NCBI GenBank assembly: GCA_965371855.1
Contig: CBDUZZ010000029.1
Span: forward strand, 1-54,919
From: JAADEM01 sp965371855
GTDB taxonomy: Bacteria > Bacteroidota > Bacteroidia > Bacteroidales > Marinilabiliaceae
Direction of reading: 5' to 3'
DNA length: 54,919 bases
In this document: positions 41,882-50,892 of the stretch, piece after piece
Layout of the letters: each line of letters starts with the position of its first letter
Position numbering within the stretch: the stretch's first letter is position 1
The notes under the pieces: generated by a model
Databases searched by the model: none
What the model was told of the DNA's origin: nothing
Seen by the model: only the letters and a program-made list of their open reading frames with translations
Translations under genes and position numbers: made by a program

Positions 41882-43043
41882 AGGCTATCGGTTTAGCATA
41901 AGCCTTAACATCTTCATCGGTTATCCTTTCAGGACACAAAATAATAAGCCGTTCTATCACATTTCTGAATTCACGAATATTGCCAGACCAGGTAATCTCT
42001 TTTAATGCTTCAATAGCTGAATTGTCAATTTCCTTTAGAGGAATACCAAGTTCGTTGCTTATCAGTTCATTAAAATGTTTTGCAAGCAAGGGAATATCTT
42101 CTTTTCGTTCCTTTAATGCAGGAACATGAATCAGGATAACACTTAATCTGTGGTATAGATCTTCACGAAAACTATTCTTTTTAATCTCTTCCTGCATATT
42201 TTTGTTAGTTGCGGCCAATACCCGCACATCAACTTTTATCTCTTTATCACTTCCTACCCTGATAATTATATTCTCCTGCAATGCACGTAAAACCTTAGCC
42301 TGAGCAGCAAGACTCATGTCTCCAATTTCATCCAGAAAAATAGTGCCACCATTAGCTTGTTCAAACTTTCCTTTTCGCTGCTTATGGGCAGAGGTAAAAG
42401 CCCCTTTTTCATGGCCGAAAAGCTCACTCTCTATAAGTTCAGAAGGAATAGCTGCGCAATTAACCTCAACAAATGGACCTTCGGCGCGATTGCTTTTTTC
42501 ATGCAACCAGCGAGCAACCAACTCTTTTCCTGTTCCGTTACTTCCCGTTATAAGAACCCTTGCATCAGTTTTGGCAACTTTATCTATCATGTCCTTTACT
42601 TTACGTATGGCTTCCGACTCACCAATCATATCATACGTTTTACTGACTTTTCGTTTAAGAATAGTTGTTTCCTTTACCAAATCCTTTTTTTCTATTGCAT
42701 TACGAACCGTAACAAGCAAACGGTTTAGGTCAAGAGGTTTTTCTATGAAATCATAAGCTCCTTTTTTAATTGCTTCAACAGCAGTATCAATATTTCCATG
42801 GCCGGAAATCATAATAACAGGTGCTTCATAAGGTATCGACATTATCTTTTCCAACACCTCCATGCCGTCCATATTTGGCATCTTAATATCGCAAAGAATA
42901 ACATCCGGTTTCTCCTGCTCAAAGAGATCAAGCCCGTCTTCTCCATTTTCAGCCAAAATAACCTCGTGTTTTTCGTATTCTAATATGTCTTTTAGCGTGT
43001 TTCGTATACTTCGTTGATCATCAATTATTAAGATTTTCGCCAT
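41880..43043 (-). CDS. NtrC-like response regulator without DNA-binding domain
   Basis: A 387-residue protein with a receiver domain (phospho-acceptor Asp52 in VILCDIKMPNMDG) and a sigma-54-interaction AAA+ domain: Walker A GSNGTGKELVARWLH, Walker B GGTIFLDEIGDM, and GNIREFRNVIERLI near the end. The sigma-54 contact loop reads GAFTSA, not GAFTGA, and the Fis-type HTH is missing; the protein ends 18 residues after the AAA+ domain. Close relatives of this length are frequent in Bacteroidota. It follows the Ppx/GppA gene by 14 bases. Confidence 0.88.
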   Translation of the reverse strand: MAKILIIDDQRSIRNTLKDILEYEKHEVILAENGEDGLDLFEQEKPDVILCDIKMPNMDGMEVLEKIMSIPYEAPVIMISGHGNIDTAVEAIKKGAYDFIEKPLDLNRLLVTVRNAIEKKDLVKETTILKRKVSKTYDMIGESEAIRKVKDMIDKVAKTDARVLITGSNGTGKELVARWLHEKSNRAEGPFVEVNCAAIPSELIESELFGHEKGAFTSAHKQRKGKFEQANGGTIFLDEIGDMSLAAQAKVLRALQENIIIRVGSDKEIKVDVRVLAATNKNMQEEIKKNSFREDLYHRLSVILIHVPALKERKEDIPLLAKHFNELISNELGIPLKEIDNSAIEALKEITWSGNIREFRNVIERLIILCPERITDEDVKAYAKPIA

Positions 43044-43057
43044 GATAGAAAAAATGA

Positions 43058-43990
43058 TTAAAGTTGATTATTGATTATCTGATAAATAGATCCTTCTTTA
43101 AGGGCAAAGCTGCATTGCCACAACTCCTGTATGTTTAATTCTCTAAGTGTGAAATTAATAAAAACAGAGGCCAAAACAATCGTATCAACCCTGTGAACAG
43201 CCATTTTATTCATGTTAAACCGATCTTTGTATGTTGACTTTACTAATTTCCGGTGCAACTCTTTAAAATAATATAGAGGGATATGGTAAGATGTTGCCTG
43301 GGTCATGTCAAGATGGGGATGGTGAATTGAAGCAATCATTGCAGCTACAGTATCAAACGAACCACTTGCACCAATAAGTATGTCAACCGGATATTGTTGA
43401 AGGGCTACAAATAGTTGTTGTAACTCAATCCTGATGTGATTTTCAATTCTCTTTATCTCATCTTTTGTTATTGGGTCAGAAGGAGAAAACATATCCAGAA
43501 GTCGTGCTACTCCAAGGTCAAAACTTTGCTTCCACATCACCCCCTTGCTGTTGGCGATAATAAATTCATTACTTCCTCCCCCAATATCAAGAATCAGAAC
43601 CGGTTGATTTCCGATAGGCACTACCTGTTTTACGCCATCAAAAATCAACCTGGCTTCTGTACTGCCATCAACAACTTTTATGTCTATATCCAACTCCTGT
43701 TTGGCTTTGTTGATGAATTCATCTTTATTAGTGGCACCTCTCATTGCAGAGGTAGCAATGCAAAAAATGCTTTCAGTGTTATATTCTTTAATGGTAGCAA
43801 GATGTGTTTTCAACGCTTTCATACCTCTATCGATAGCTTCCGGAAGTAGAGTTAATTTATTGATCCCTCCTTTACCAAGTTTTGCAGAACATGCTGTTTC
43901 CAAAATAATATTATAGGTATCGTTACCCCTTATATCTGCTATTAACAGGTTAATAGTATTTGTACCAATATCTATAATCGCTGTGCGCAT
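43058..43990 (-). CDS. Ppx/GppA-family phosphatase
   Basis: A 310-residue ASKHA-fold phosphatase acting on polyphosphate or pppGpp. IDIGTNTINLLIADI is the phosphate-1 loop, ATSAMRGATNKDEF and LILDIGGGSNEFI the other signatures, and LIGASGSFDTVAAM the adenosine-like loop. It lacks the extra C-terminal domain of E. coli Ppx, as is usual for short family members. It is the upstream partner of the NtrC-like regulator. The window also encodes a PPK2, the enzyme with the opposite relation to polyphosphate. Confidence 0.9.
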   Translation of the reverse strand: MRTAIIDIGTNTINLLIADIRGNDTYNIILETACSAKLGKGGINKLTLLPEAIDRGMKALKTHLATIKEYNTESIFCIATSAMRGATNKDEFINKAKQELDIDIKVVDGSTEARLIFDGVKQVVPIGNQPVLILDIGGGSNEFIIANSKGVMWKQSFDLGVARLLDMFSPSDPITKDEIKRIENHIRIELQQLFVALQQYPVDILIGASGSFDTVAAMIASIHHPHLDMTQATSYHIPLYYFKELHRKLVKSTYKDRFNMNKMAVHRVDTIVLASVFINFTLRELNIQELWQCSFALKEGSIYQIINNQL

Positions 43991-44111
43991 AGTTCTAAAC
44001 TTTTGGCATATAGCTGACAGCTGTTAGCCTTTTTTTGTATACAGTATTATCTAAGTCTATTTCTCTTCTATATTACTTCGGGCATATTTCTTTGCGTCTT
44101 TGCGAGAGCAA

Positions 44112-45467
44112 CTACTTTACTGAATAACGGAACCATTTCCATATCTCTTTGTATGATGCTTTTTTGCCATACATAAGTATTCCGATGCGGTAAATTCTGC
44201 CGGCAAACCATGTTGTGAAAATAAAACTGGCTGTGAGAATTACCATTGAAAGAATTATTTCCCATACAGGAATTTGGAATGGTATTCGTGCCATCATAAC
44301 AATGGGCGATGTAAAAGGAATCATTGAAAACCAAAATGCAATATCGCCATTAGGTGCCCTAAATGCAGCCATAGCAATATAAATAGACAGAATTAGAGGC
44401 ATGATTATTGGCATTACAAATTGCTGGCTGTCAGTCTCGTTATCAATCACAGCACCCACAGCGGCAAAAAGTCCGGCATAAAGCAGATATCCACCAATAA
44501 AGAAAAAGAAAAAGGCAAACAACGGCCCAATCAGGTCAATGCTTTTTGTTTTCTCCATGATCTTAGTGAACTGGTCTGCAAACTCAGAATTATCAACAGC
44601 AACTGCTCCTTCCTGACCTGATGCAGACTGAACCATCTCCATCTGTTGATCCATTCGGGTAGGCATTTCTCCATTTGGGAAAAGTGCAACCTTAACACCG
44701 GTTATTATTGCAAATGTCAACACTACCCAAAGTAAGAACTGAGTAAGTGCAACCATCGCTATCCCAATTATTTTGCCCATCATTAACTGAAATGGCTTAA
44801 CCGAGGATATGATGACTTCCACTATGCGACTTGTTTTTTCTTCCACAACGCCACGCATAACCTGAGTACCATACATTAGTACGAAAAAGTATATCAGCAT
44901 GGCAAAAACGATTGCTGCTAACATGGTAAGCTCCGTAGAACTCTCTTTCTCACTTCCATCGTCTCCCAACTTGATCGTAGATATATGTACAGTTATGTCA
45001 TTGATTTTGGATATTATTTCATTTAATCCATCAATATTGAATGATTCAAGCTTCTCTTTTTCAAGGTATTTCTCAAGGTCTCTTTTAATATGTTGTTTCA
45101 CATCTATAGTTACCTGAGCATCTGAAAATATTTTTATAGCGTTGGGGTCTTGCAATAGGTCATCAGTAATAACAACATAAGCATCGTAGCCCATATCTTC
45201 GTATTCTGATTTTAGAGTTTGTTCACTGTCTTTCTGCAACCATGTGAATTTTAAAAAATCCGTGTCTGATATTGATCCTGCGTATTTGTTTGTATAGTCG
45301 ACAACAGCAAAACGTTTTTCCGAAGTGTCTTTCATCGATGAAAACCATGCAGGCAGAACAAACATCCCTGCAAACAGCAATGGCCCTATAATTGACATTA
45401 TTATAAAACTCTTCTTTTTAACTCTTGTGGTGTATTCTCGTTTTATTATTAATCCTATTTTACTCAT
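44112..45467 (-). CDS. ABC-2 type exporter permease, NatB-like
   Basis: A 451-residue inner-membrane protein. IKREYTTRVKKKSFIIMSII is the typical start of NatB/ABC-2 permeases, with the first helix at about 22-42, a large extracytoplasmic domain (45-170) and five helices in the C-terminal half, including VMRGVVEEKTSRIVEVIISS, the coupling helix region. Relatives export Na+ or peptides; substrate here is unknown. Its start overlaps the stop of the ATPase gene by eight bases. Confidence 0.88.
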   Translation of the reverse strand: MSKIGLIIKREYTTRVKKKSFIIMSIIGPLLFAGMFVLPAWFSSMKDTSEKRFAVVDYTNKYAGSISDTDFLKFTWLQKDSEQTLKSEYEDMGYDAYVVITDDLLQDPNAIKIFSDAQVTIDVKQHIKRDLEKYLEKEKLESFNIDGLNEIISKINDITVHISTIKLGDDGSEKESSTELTMLAAIVFAMLIYFFVLMYGTQVMRGVVEEKTSRIVEVIISSVKPFQLMMGKIIGIAMVALTQFLLWVVLTFAIITGVKVALFPNGEMPTRMDQQMEMVQSASGQEGAVAVDNSEFADQFTKIMEKTKSIDLIGPLFAFFFFFIGGYLLYAGLFAAVGAVIDNETDSQQFVMPIIMPLILSIYIAMAAFRAPNGDIAFWFSMIPFTSPIVMMARIPFQIPVWEIILSMVILTASFIFTTWFAGRIYRIGILMYGKKASYKEIWKWFRYSVK

Positions 45468-46407
45468 GGCTGGTTTCGTTAATTTTCTTTATATTACTTT
45501 CTTTTACAACACGAATGAATATCTCATTCATGCTGGGTAATAATTCTGTAAGTCCACTAATTTCTATATGACTTATCAGGTTATTCAACAATTGATTTAT
45601 TGTGCCTGATTCTCCCATCTCAATAAATGCCTTGCTGTGGCTGTTAAGTGAGATTGTTTGACGAATACTAAACGGATCAGAAAGCTTTTCTTTCAAAGCA
45701 TCTTCACTCCCGGTATAGGTAAGTTCAATAAGATGTTCTTTGAAATCTTGCTTTATTTGTTCTACCGGGCCGTGCAGAATAGTTTTCGCATTATTAATCA
45801 GGGTTATGTGATCACATAACTCTTCAACGGATTCCATGTTGTGGGTAGAGAACAGTATGGTGGCTCCCTGCTCTCTTAGTTTTAGTATCTCGGCTTTTAA
45901 CAGACTGGTATTGATAGGATCAAATCCGCTAAAAGGCTCGTCAAAGATCAGAAGTTTGGGTTCATGCAAAATAGTAACAATAAATTGTATTTTTTGCTGC
46001 ATTCCTTTCGATAGCTCTTCAACTTTTTTGTCCCACCATGCTTGTATCTCAAACTTTTCAAACCAATATTTGAGTTTTTTCAGAGCGTCGTTACGACTTA
46101 ACCCTTTAAGGCGTGCAAGATATATGGCTTGCTCTCCTACTTTCATTTTCTTATACAGTCCACGCTCTTCCGGCAAATAACCAATATTATAAACATCCTG
46201 AGACTTTAAAGGATTACCGTTAAGCAATATCTCTCCTTCGTCAGGCCCGGTTATTTGATTGATTATTCGAATGAGTGTGGTTTTTCCGGCACCATTAGGA
46301 CCGAGCAAACCATAAATGGAATTTTCCGGCACTTCTATATTTACTCTGTCAAGAGCCAGATGGTGTGCAAATTTTTTTACAACATTTTTTGCTTCTAAAA
46401 AAATCAT
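45460..46407 (-). CDS. ABC transporter ATP-binding protein, NatA-like
   Basis: A 315-residue ATPase with Walker A GPNGAGKTT (36-44), signature LSKGMQQKIQ, Walker B LLIFDEPFSGFDP and the H-loop STHNME. The C-terminal 90 residues (DUF4162-like, up to IFIRVVKES) are typical of NatA/drug-export ATPases. It is coupled to the permease and forms a two-gene exporter. Confidence 0.9.
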   Translation of the reverse strand: MIFLEAKNVVKKFAHHLALDRVNIEVPENSIYGLLGPNGAGKTTLIRIINQITGPDEGEILLNGNPLKSQDVYNIGYLPEERGLYKKMKVGEQAIYLARLKGLSRNDALKKLKYWFEKFEIQAWWDKKVEELSKGMQQKIQFIVTILHEPKLLIFDEPFSGFDPINTSLLKAEILKLREQGATILFSTHNMESVEELCDHITLINNAKTILHGPVEQIKQDFKEHLIELTYTGSEDALKEKLSDPFSIRQTISLNSHSKAFIEMGESGTINQLLNNLISHIEISGLTELLPSMNEIFIRVVKESNIKKINETSHE

Positions 46408-46506
46408 GTTTTTGAATAGGTTATTTAATTGTAATTGTTTAGATATTAATTATAGTCACGAAGTTATTATAATTTAATAATAATTCAATTCTATTTTTGA
46501 TTAGTG

Positions 46507-46538
46507 TTTGCATAAAAGATATCTATTGTGTAGTTTTG
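46507..46538 (+). promoter_or_regulatory. Complete promoter of the lacI-type gene
   Basis: -33 TTTG (46507-46510), 20-nt spacer, -7 TAGTTTTG (46531-46538). The start site should lie inside or at the edge of the operator at 46544. Confidence 0.8.
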
Positions 46539-46543
46539 GCATA

Positions 46544-46557
46544 CTAAACCGATTTAG
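46544..46557. promoter_or_regulatory. LacI-type operator CTAAACCGATTTAG
   Basis: Arms CTAAA and TTTAG around a central CG, the usual LacI/PurR-family half-site design. It lies directly behind the -7 box and two bases before the ATG, so binding should repress the regulator's own gene. Confidence 0.7.
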
Positions 46558-46559
46558 CA

Positions 46560-47540
46560 ATGAAAAGCATTTCTCTTTTAGAACTGGCCCGATTAGCAGG
46601 AGTTAGTAAGACTACGGCATCACTGGTGTTGAACAAAAAAGCAGACAAGCATAAGATTAGCAAAACAACCCAGGAGAGGGTTGTGACAATTGCTCGTCAG
46701 GAAAATTACAAGCCAAATCTACTTGCCCGTAACCTGTCGACAGGTAAAAGTATGACAGTAGGACTAATCGTACATAAAACAAATGATTGTGTGACGGGAG
46801 AAATGATTGAGTTATTAGAGATGGAACTTGCTAAATATGAATATCGAATTGTGCTTGGTTGTTCTTATGGAGATGTTGAACAAGAGCAAATCCTCATTGC
46901 GGATATGATTGAACGGCACGTGGATGGGTTATTAATTATTCCGGCAAATGGGCGCGATGATAAGTTTATTGAATTTGAGGACGGAGACATGCCAATTATT
47001 TATCTATCTAAGTCTTATAAAGAAAGCCATCTGCCCTCGGTTATTTTTGATGCTGATTCAGGCATAAAACAAATCATAAGTTTTTGGTATACTAAAACCA
47101 GGCGTACCATCGGTTATATCGGTACTATTACAGGTAATGCAGAGTGCCGGAAAAGTTACCATGAGAATTACATTGAACGGTTTTCCATGAAAAGTGATTA
47201 TATGACTTTGCTGAAAAATGAGGATGACGAAAAAAAGTTGGAAAGGTCTTTAACGTTTCTTGCCGGAAAAGGAGTGAATGCTATTTTGTTTGAATCACCG
47301 GCACTGGCTTACAGTGCATTGAAAGCTGTAAACAAATTGGACAAATTGATTTATAAAGACATCTCTTTTGGCTGTTACGGATACCACCCTGCATTTGAGG
47401 TTGCCGAAAAACAGATTATATACATTAAACTCCCGAACCGGTTGCTTGCTGAAAAAGCAACAGAGTTGTTAATTGATATGATAAATAAAAAAGATGTTAT
47501 TGCTACTGAAGAAAGGATTGAACCGGAGTTTTTGTTTTGA
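46560..47540 (+). CDS. LacI-family transcriptional regulator
   Basis: A 326-residue regulator. HTH ISLLELARLAGVSKTTASLV is at 4-23, the hinge helix LLARNLSTGKS near 58-68, followed by a periplasmic-binding-protein-like sensor domain (VGLIVHKTND to EPEFLF). The HTH variant TTASLVLNKK differs from sugar-type TVSRVLN and is seen in a Bacteroidota subgroup. No sugar gene is adjacent; the GH36-like lipoprotein is 6 kb away. The promoter/operator upstream shows autoregulation; targets elsewhere are unknown. Confidence 0.9.
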   Translation: MKSISLLELARLAGVSKTTASLVLNKKADKHKISKTTQERVVTIARQENYKPNLLARNLSTGKSMTVGLIVHKTNDCVTGEMIELLEMELAKYEYRIVLGCSYGDVEQEQILIADMIERHVDGLLIIPANGRDDKFIEFEDGDMPIIYLSKSYKESHLPSVIFDADSGIKQIISFWYTKTRRTIGYIGTITGNAECRKSYHENYIERFSMKSDYMTLLKNEDDEKKLERSLTFLAGKGVNAILFESPALAYSALKAVNKLDKLIYKDISFGCYGYHPAFEVAEKQIIYIKLPNRLLAEKATELLIDMINKKDVIATEERIEPEFLF

Positions 47541-47544
47541 ACAC

Positions 47545-47640
47545 TCATAATTGGATTTTAACACCCAGTATGAATGATTATAAATTTACCACATAAGAAA
47601 ACATAAGTCATTATTATTAAGTGAACTTATGTGGTTCAAA
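47545..47640. repeat. Dispersed non-coding repeat, copy C, with CCACATAAG hairpin
   Basis: TTGGATTTTAACACCCAG and ATGAATGATTA match parts of the copy at 2588-2634. CCACATAAG (47589-47597) pairs with CTTATGTGG (47626-47634). The hairpin ends 16 bases before the aspartokinase start and could affect its translation. Confidence 0.5.
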
Positions 47641-47650
47641 GAATAAACAG

Positions 47651-49018
47651 ATGAAAAAGGTAGTAGCCAAATTTGGAGGGTCAAACTTAAAAAGGAAAGA
47701 GGATATATTAAAGTTGGTTAGAGTAATCAAAGCTTATGGCCGTCCTATGGTGATTGTTGTTTCAGCATTTTATGGAATTACGAACCGGCTTATCAGGTCT
47801 CTTGAGGTGGTTAAGCATGATGAGGATGAGATACAATCGCTTACCGGATTTCTTCTGTCGATGAAGGAGGAGGTGATACAGGAACATTTTGCAGACTCTG
47901 ACATTGCCGAAAAAACTATGACTGCTATTGAGCAAAGAGTATCTGAACTAAAAAGATATCTTACAGGCATTCATTACATAGGAGAAGTGCCGGAATTTGT
48001 TGAGGATGTTATTCTAAGTTATGGTGAACGCTTGAGTTCTCTGTTATTGACTTCAATACTTCAAAGCAACGGAATAGACGCAGAGGAAGCATTGCCTGAA
48101 AATATGCCTTTAGTTACAGATGGTGAATTCGGTAATGCTACTGTTGATTACAGCAAGGCATCAGCCGGAGTGAAGAAAAAACTGGCGGGAGATAAGGTGT
48201 ATGTTGTGCCAGGTTTTTATGGTGTATCCGACAAGGGGAAAGTAACTCTTCTCGGAAGAGGTGGAAGTGATTATTCTGCTGCTGCACTAGCTCGTTGCCT
48301 TGATGCCAAATCGCTGGATGTATGGAAAGATGTTGACGGATTTATGAGTGCTGATCCAAAGCTTGTCAACAATCCGGTATTAATAAAAAACCTTACCTAC
48401 ACCGAAGCCGCCGAGTTATCATATTTCGGCGCCGGTATATTACATCCACGAACAGTTGAGCCATTGAAAGAGACGGGTATTCCGGTAAAGATTTTTAACA
48501 TAGATACTTTTAACGGTGAAATTATCTGCGGAACTACCGTTCACAGTAACGGAACGATTTCAGCCGATATTATAAAAAGTGTTACCTATAGTGATGATTT
48601 TTGTGTACTTAAACTACGAGGTGCAGGTGTGGGAGTTAAACGCGGTATACTGGCCAAAGTCTCCGGAGCCTTAGATCGTGCCGGTATAAATATAAAATCT
48701 GTTATTACCAGTCAGATTGTAATAAACCTGTTATTATCAGCAAAAGATATTAAACGGGCATACCGGCTAATAGAACGATTGGAGTTAAGTGCCATCACTG
48801 AGATGGAAGCGATAGAGCAGTTGTCAACCATTGCTACCGTAGGAGAGGGATTACTTGAACATCCCGGTGTAGCAGGACGAATATTCTCAGCTCTGGCTCG
48901 TGAAAATATTAATATCCGAATGATTGTTTCAGGAGCCTCTTCAGTAGCAACTTACTTCATTGTGGCAGCTTCCGACAGAGACATTGCCGTTAATACCATC
49001 CATAAAGAGTTCTTTTAA
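47651..49018 (+). CDS. Aspartokinase (monofunctional)
   Basis: A 455-residue enzyme phosphorylating aspartate at the entry to lysine, threonine and methionine synthesis. It starts MKKVVAKFGGSN, a variant of the KFGGTS signature; GRGGSDYSAAALARCL and DVWKDVDGFMSADPK form the active site. Two C-terminal ACT domains (about 305-455; GVGVKRGILAKVSGALDRAG) mediate feedback by lysine or threonine. I chose the ATG at 47651 because the upstream ten codons fall in the repeat. The defence-like pair follows directly. Confidence 0.93.
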   Translation: MKKVVAKFGGSNLKRKEDILKLVRVIKAYGRPMVIVVSAFYGITNRLIRSLEVVKHDEDEIQSLTGFLLSMKEEVIQEHFADSDIAEKTMTAIEQRVSELKRYLTGIHYIGEVPEFVEDVILSYGERLSSLLLTSILQSNGIDAEEALPENMPLVTDGEFGNATVDYSKASAGVKKKLAGDKVYVVPGFYGVSDKGKVTLLGRGGSDYSAAALARCLDAKSLDVWKDVDGFMSADPKLVNNPVLIKNLTYTEAAELSYFGAGILHPRTVEPLKETGIPVKIFNIDTFNGEIICGTTVHSNGTISADIIKSVTYSDDFCVLKLRGAGVGVKRGILAKVSGALDRAGINIKSVITSQIVINLLLSAKDIKRAYRLIERLELSAITEMEAIEQLSTIATVGEGLLEHPGVAGRIFSALARENINIRMIVSGASSVATYFIVAASDRDIAVNTIHKEFF

Positions 49019-49031
49019 TTATTAAAATTAA

Positions 49032-49039
49032 TATCTTTG
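49032..49039 (+). promoter_or_regulatory. -7 promoter element of the ATPase/TOPRIM pair
   Basis: TATCTTTG between the aspartokinase stop and the ATPase start, 18 bases before the ATG. No clear -33 box. It suggests the pair has its own transcription. Confidence 0.55.
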
Positions 49040-49057
49040 AATCAAAAGAAATATGAT

Positions 49058-50140
49058 ATGAATATATTACAAAACATATTAATTAAGAATTTTAGAGGAT
49101 TTGACTACCTAAAAATTGATAAGTTTAATCAGATTAATCTGTTAATTGGAAAGAATAATTCAGGAAAATCCTCTTTGTTAGAAGCAATATTTTTATTGAT
49201 AGGGATGTCTAATCCTATATTACCAGACAACATTAACAGATTGCGAGGTCTTAATATTAAAACAGCAGATGATTTTAAGTTTTTATTTCATAAACTTAGG
49301 CTAACAAACAAACCTGAATTTGAGTGTAGTTTTTCCGATACATCAAGTAGAAAACTTGTTCTTAATCCTATTTACAAGCAAAACACGAAGGATGCAGGAA
49401 CACCGTTGATCGATGGAGAGGAATTGGTAATGGATGCTTCTACTGCATCACCTAGTATGACAGGATTAGAATTAGAGTTTTCATTAAAACAAAGACATAA
49501 TCAAAAGAAAACATATAGAAGTTCTATTATGTTCAAACTTCCAGAGATTATTCGAAAACCAAGTAATAATTACAAAGAAGAATTACATGCTGTTTATATT
49601 ACAGGTAATAGTAGTGAGGCAAATGCATTAACAAGATATTCTGATATAGTTAAAAGAAAAAAGGGCGAAATTGTGTTATCAGCTATACAAAAGATAGATC
49701 CAAAAATAGAATCAATACACCCTCTTCCTGATGGTTTGTTTTTTAGTTATGAAGATATTGATGAACTTATACCAAGTAATATTGCAGGAGATGGTGTTCG
49801 GAAATATTTAAATATTGTTACTACTATTGCGGAGAAAAAGAATAGCATTGTCCTCATTGATGAAATCGAAAACGGGCTACATTACTCTGCGCATAAATCG
49901 CTTTGGGAGAGTATAATCAATATTTCAAATGAATTTAATGTTCAATTATTTATAACAAGCCATAGTATCGAAACATTAAGATGTTTAAAAGAGTTGTTAG
50001 ATTTCCCAGGATATACTCTGTTTCAAGATAAACTAAGTGTTTTTACAATATCCCATACTAAAAAATCAGGTATAAAAACATATAGGTATTCTTATGAAGG
50101 ATTCAAAGATGCAATTGAAACCGAAACAGAAATTCGATAG
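49058..50140 (+). CDS. AAA (AAA15/OLD-type) ATPase of a two-gene defence-like module
   Basis: A 360-residue ABC-like ATPase. LIKNFRGFDYLKIDKFNQIN and Walker A IGKNNSGKSSLLEA (30-43) are typical of OLD/RecF-like AAA15 proteins. The signature-like IAGDGVRKYLNI is at 242-253, Walker B IVLIDEIENGLHYS at about 264-277, and the switch TSHS at 300-303. There is no C-terminal TOPRIM nuclease, which is supplied by the next gene. I use the ATG at 49058; a TTG at 49037 belongs to the promoter box. The gene is more AT-rich than the aspartokinase before it, a hint of transfer. Confidence 0.85.
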   Translation: MNILQNILIKNFRGFDYLKIDKFNQINLLIGKNNSGKSSLLEAIFLLIGMSNPILPDNINRLRGLNIKTADDFKFLFHKLRLTNKPEFECSFSDTSSRKLVLNPIYKQNTKDAGTPLIDGEELVMDASTASPSMTGLELEFSLKQRHNQKKTYRSSIMFKLPEIIRKPSNNYKEELHAVYITGNSSEANALTRYSDIVKRKKGEIVLSAIQKIDPKIESIHPLPDGLFFSYEDIDELIPSNIAGDGVRKYLNIVTTIAEKKNSIVLIDEIENGLHYSAHKSLWESIINISNEFNVQLFITSHSIETLRCLKELLDFPGYTLFQDKLSVFTISHTKKSGIKTYRYSYEGFKDAIETETEIR

Positions 50141-50146
50141 AAACTT

Positions 50147-50764
50147 ATGGAAATTAAAATATTTGTTGAAGGAATTGCAGATGTAAAATTTTTGAAAGAT
50201 TATATCTCGGAGATTTATAACATTGCATTAAAAAAAGAAAATATAATTAAAACTAAGGGATGGACAAATATTCTTTCTGAAAAAAGTAATGGAGAGTTTA
50301 TAAGAAATCAAATTATAAAGAATTCTGATGATGGTGGGCTTAATCTTATAATTTTTGATGCAGACAATAGTTATAATCAAAGATTAGAAGAAATCAATAA
50401 CTGGAAAGAAAGAAATAATCTTGAATTTGAGATTTTTCTTTGGCCAAATAATTCAGGTACTGGAGATTTGGAAACAGTTTTAGAGAATATAATTAATCCT
50501 GAAAATTCACTCATTTTTGATTGTTGGAATAATTATGAAGATTGTCTTATAAAAACGACAATTAAAGATAGAGAGCAACCACTTACAACACCCGCAAGAA
50601 AGACGAAAATTTATGGTTATTTGGAAGCATTATTAGGTGAAACTAAATCACAAAAGAAAATGATAAAAGAAGAAAAACGAGATTACAAAAATATAGAATA
50701 TTGGCATTTAAACTCATCTTTTTTAATTCCTTTAAAGACTTTTTTAGATAAGTACTTTCAATAA
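50147..50764 (+). CDS. DUF3226-like TOPRIM protein
   Basis: A 205-residue protein with a TOPRIM-type core: Glu8 in IFVEGIADVKFLKDYI, the D-x-D pair Asp71/Asp73 in IIFDADNS, and Asp107/Glu109 in NSGTGDLETVL. These are the acidic metal-binding positions of TOPRIM nucleases; the overall order fits DUF3226. It begins six bases after the ATPase stop, so both are made together. Comparable ATPase-plus-TOPRIM pairs (PARIS AriA/AriB, split OLD systems) give phage resistance, but the family here differs and the role is inference. Confidence 0.78.
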   Translation: MEIKIFVEGIADVKFLKDYISEIYNIALKKENIIKTKGWTNILSEKSNGEFIRNQIIKNSDDGGLNLIIFDADNSYNQRLEEINNWKERNNLEFEIFLWPNNSGTGDLETVLENIINPENSLIFDCWNNYEDCLIKTTIKDREQPLTTPARKTKIYGYLEALLGETKSQKKMIKEEKRDYKNIEYWHLNSSFLIPLKTFLDKYFQ

Positions 50765-50892
50765 AGTACTATTGTAAATTATTAGTATTCTGTCGGATGG
50801 TACAATAATGGCTAAATATAATGCGAGGTTTCGATAGATTCTCAGGTGTTTAGTTTTAAATTCAAGGTGTTGTCCGAATATGTGTGCTATTA

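Noticed and set aside
43991..44111. Hairpin GGCATATAGCTGACAGCTG... with T-run as terminator
   Set aside because: The T-run points along the plus strand, where no gene ends; both neighbours are on the minus strand, so it is probably a dispersed repeat.
49037..49057. TTG start adding seven codons to the AAA ATPase
   Set aside because: The TTG is the end of a TATCTTTG promoter box and the added residues are not conserved-looking.
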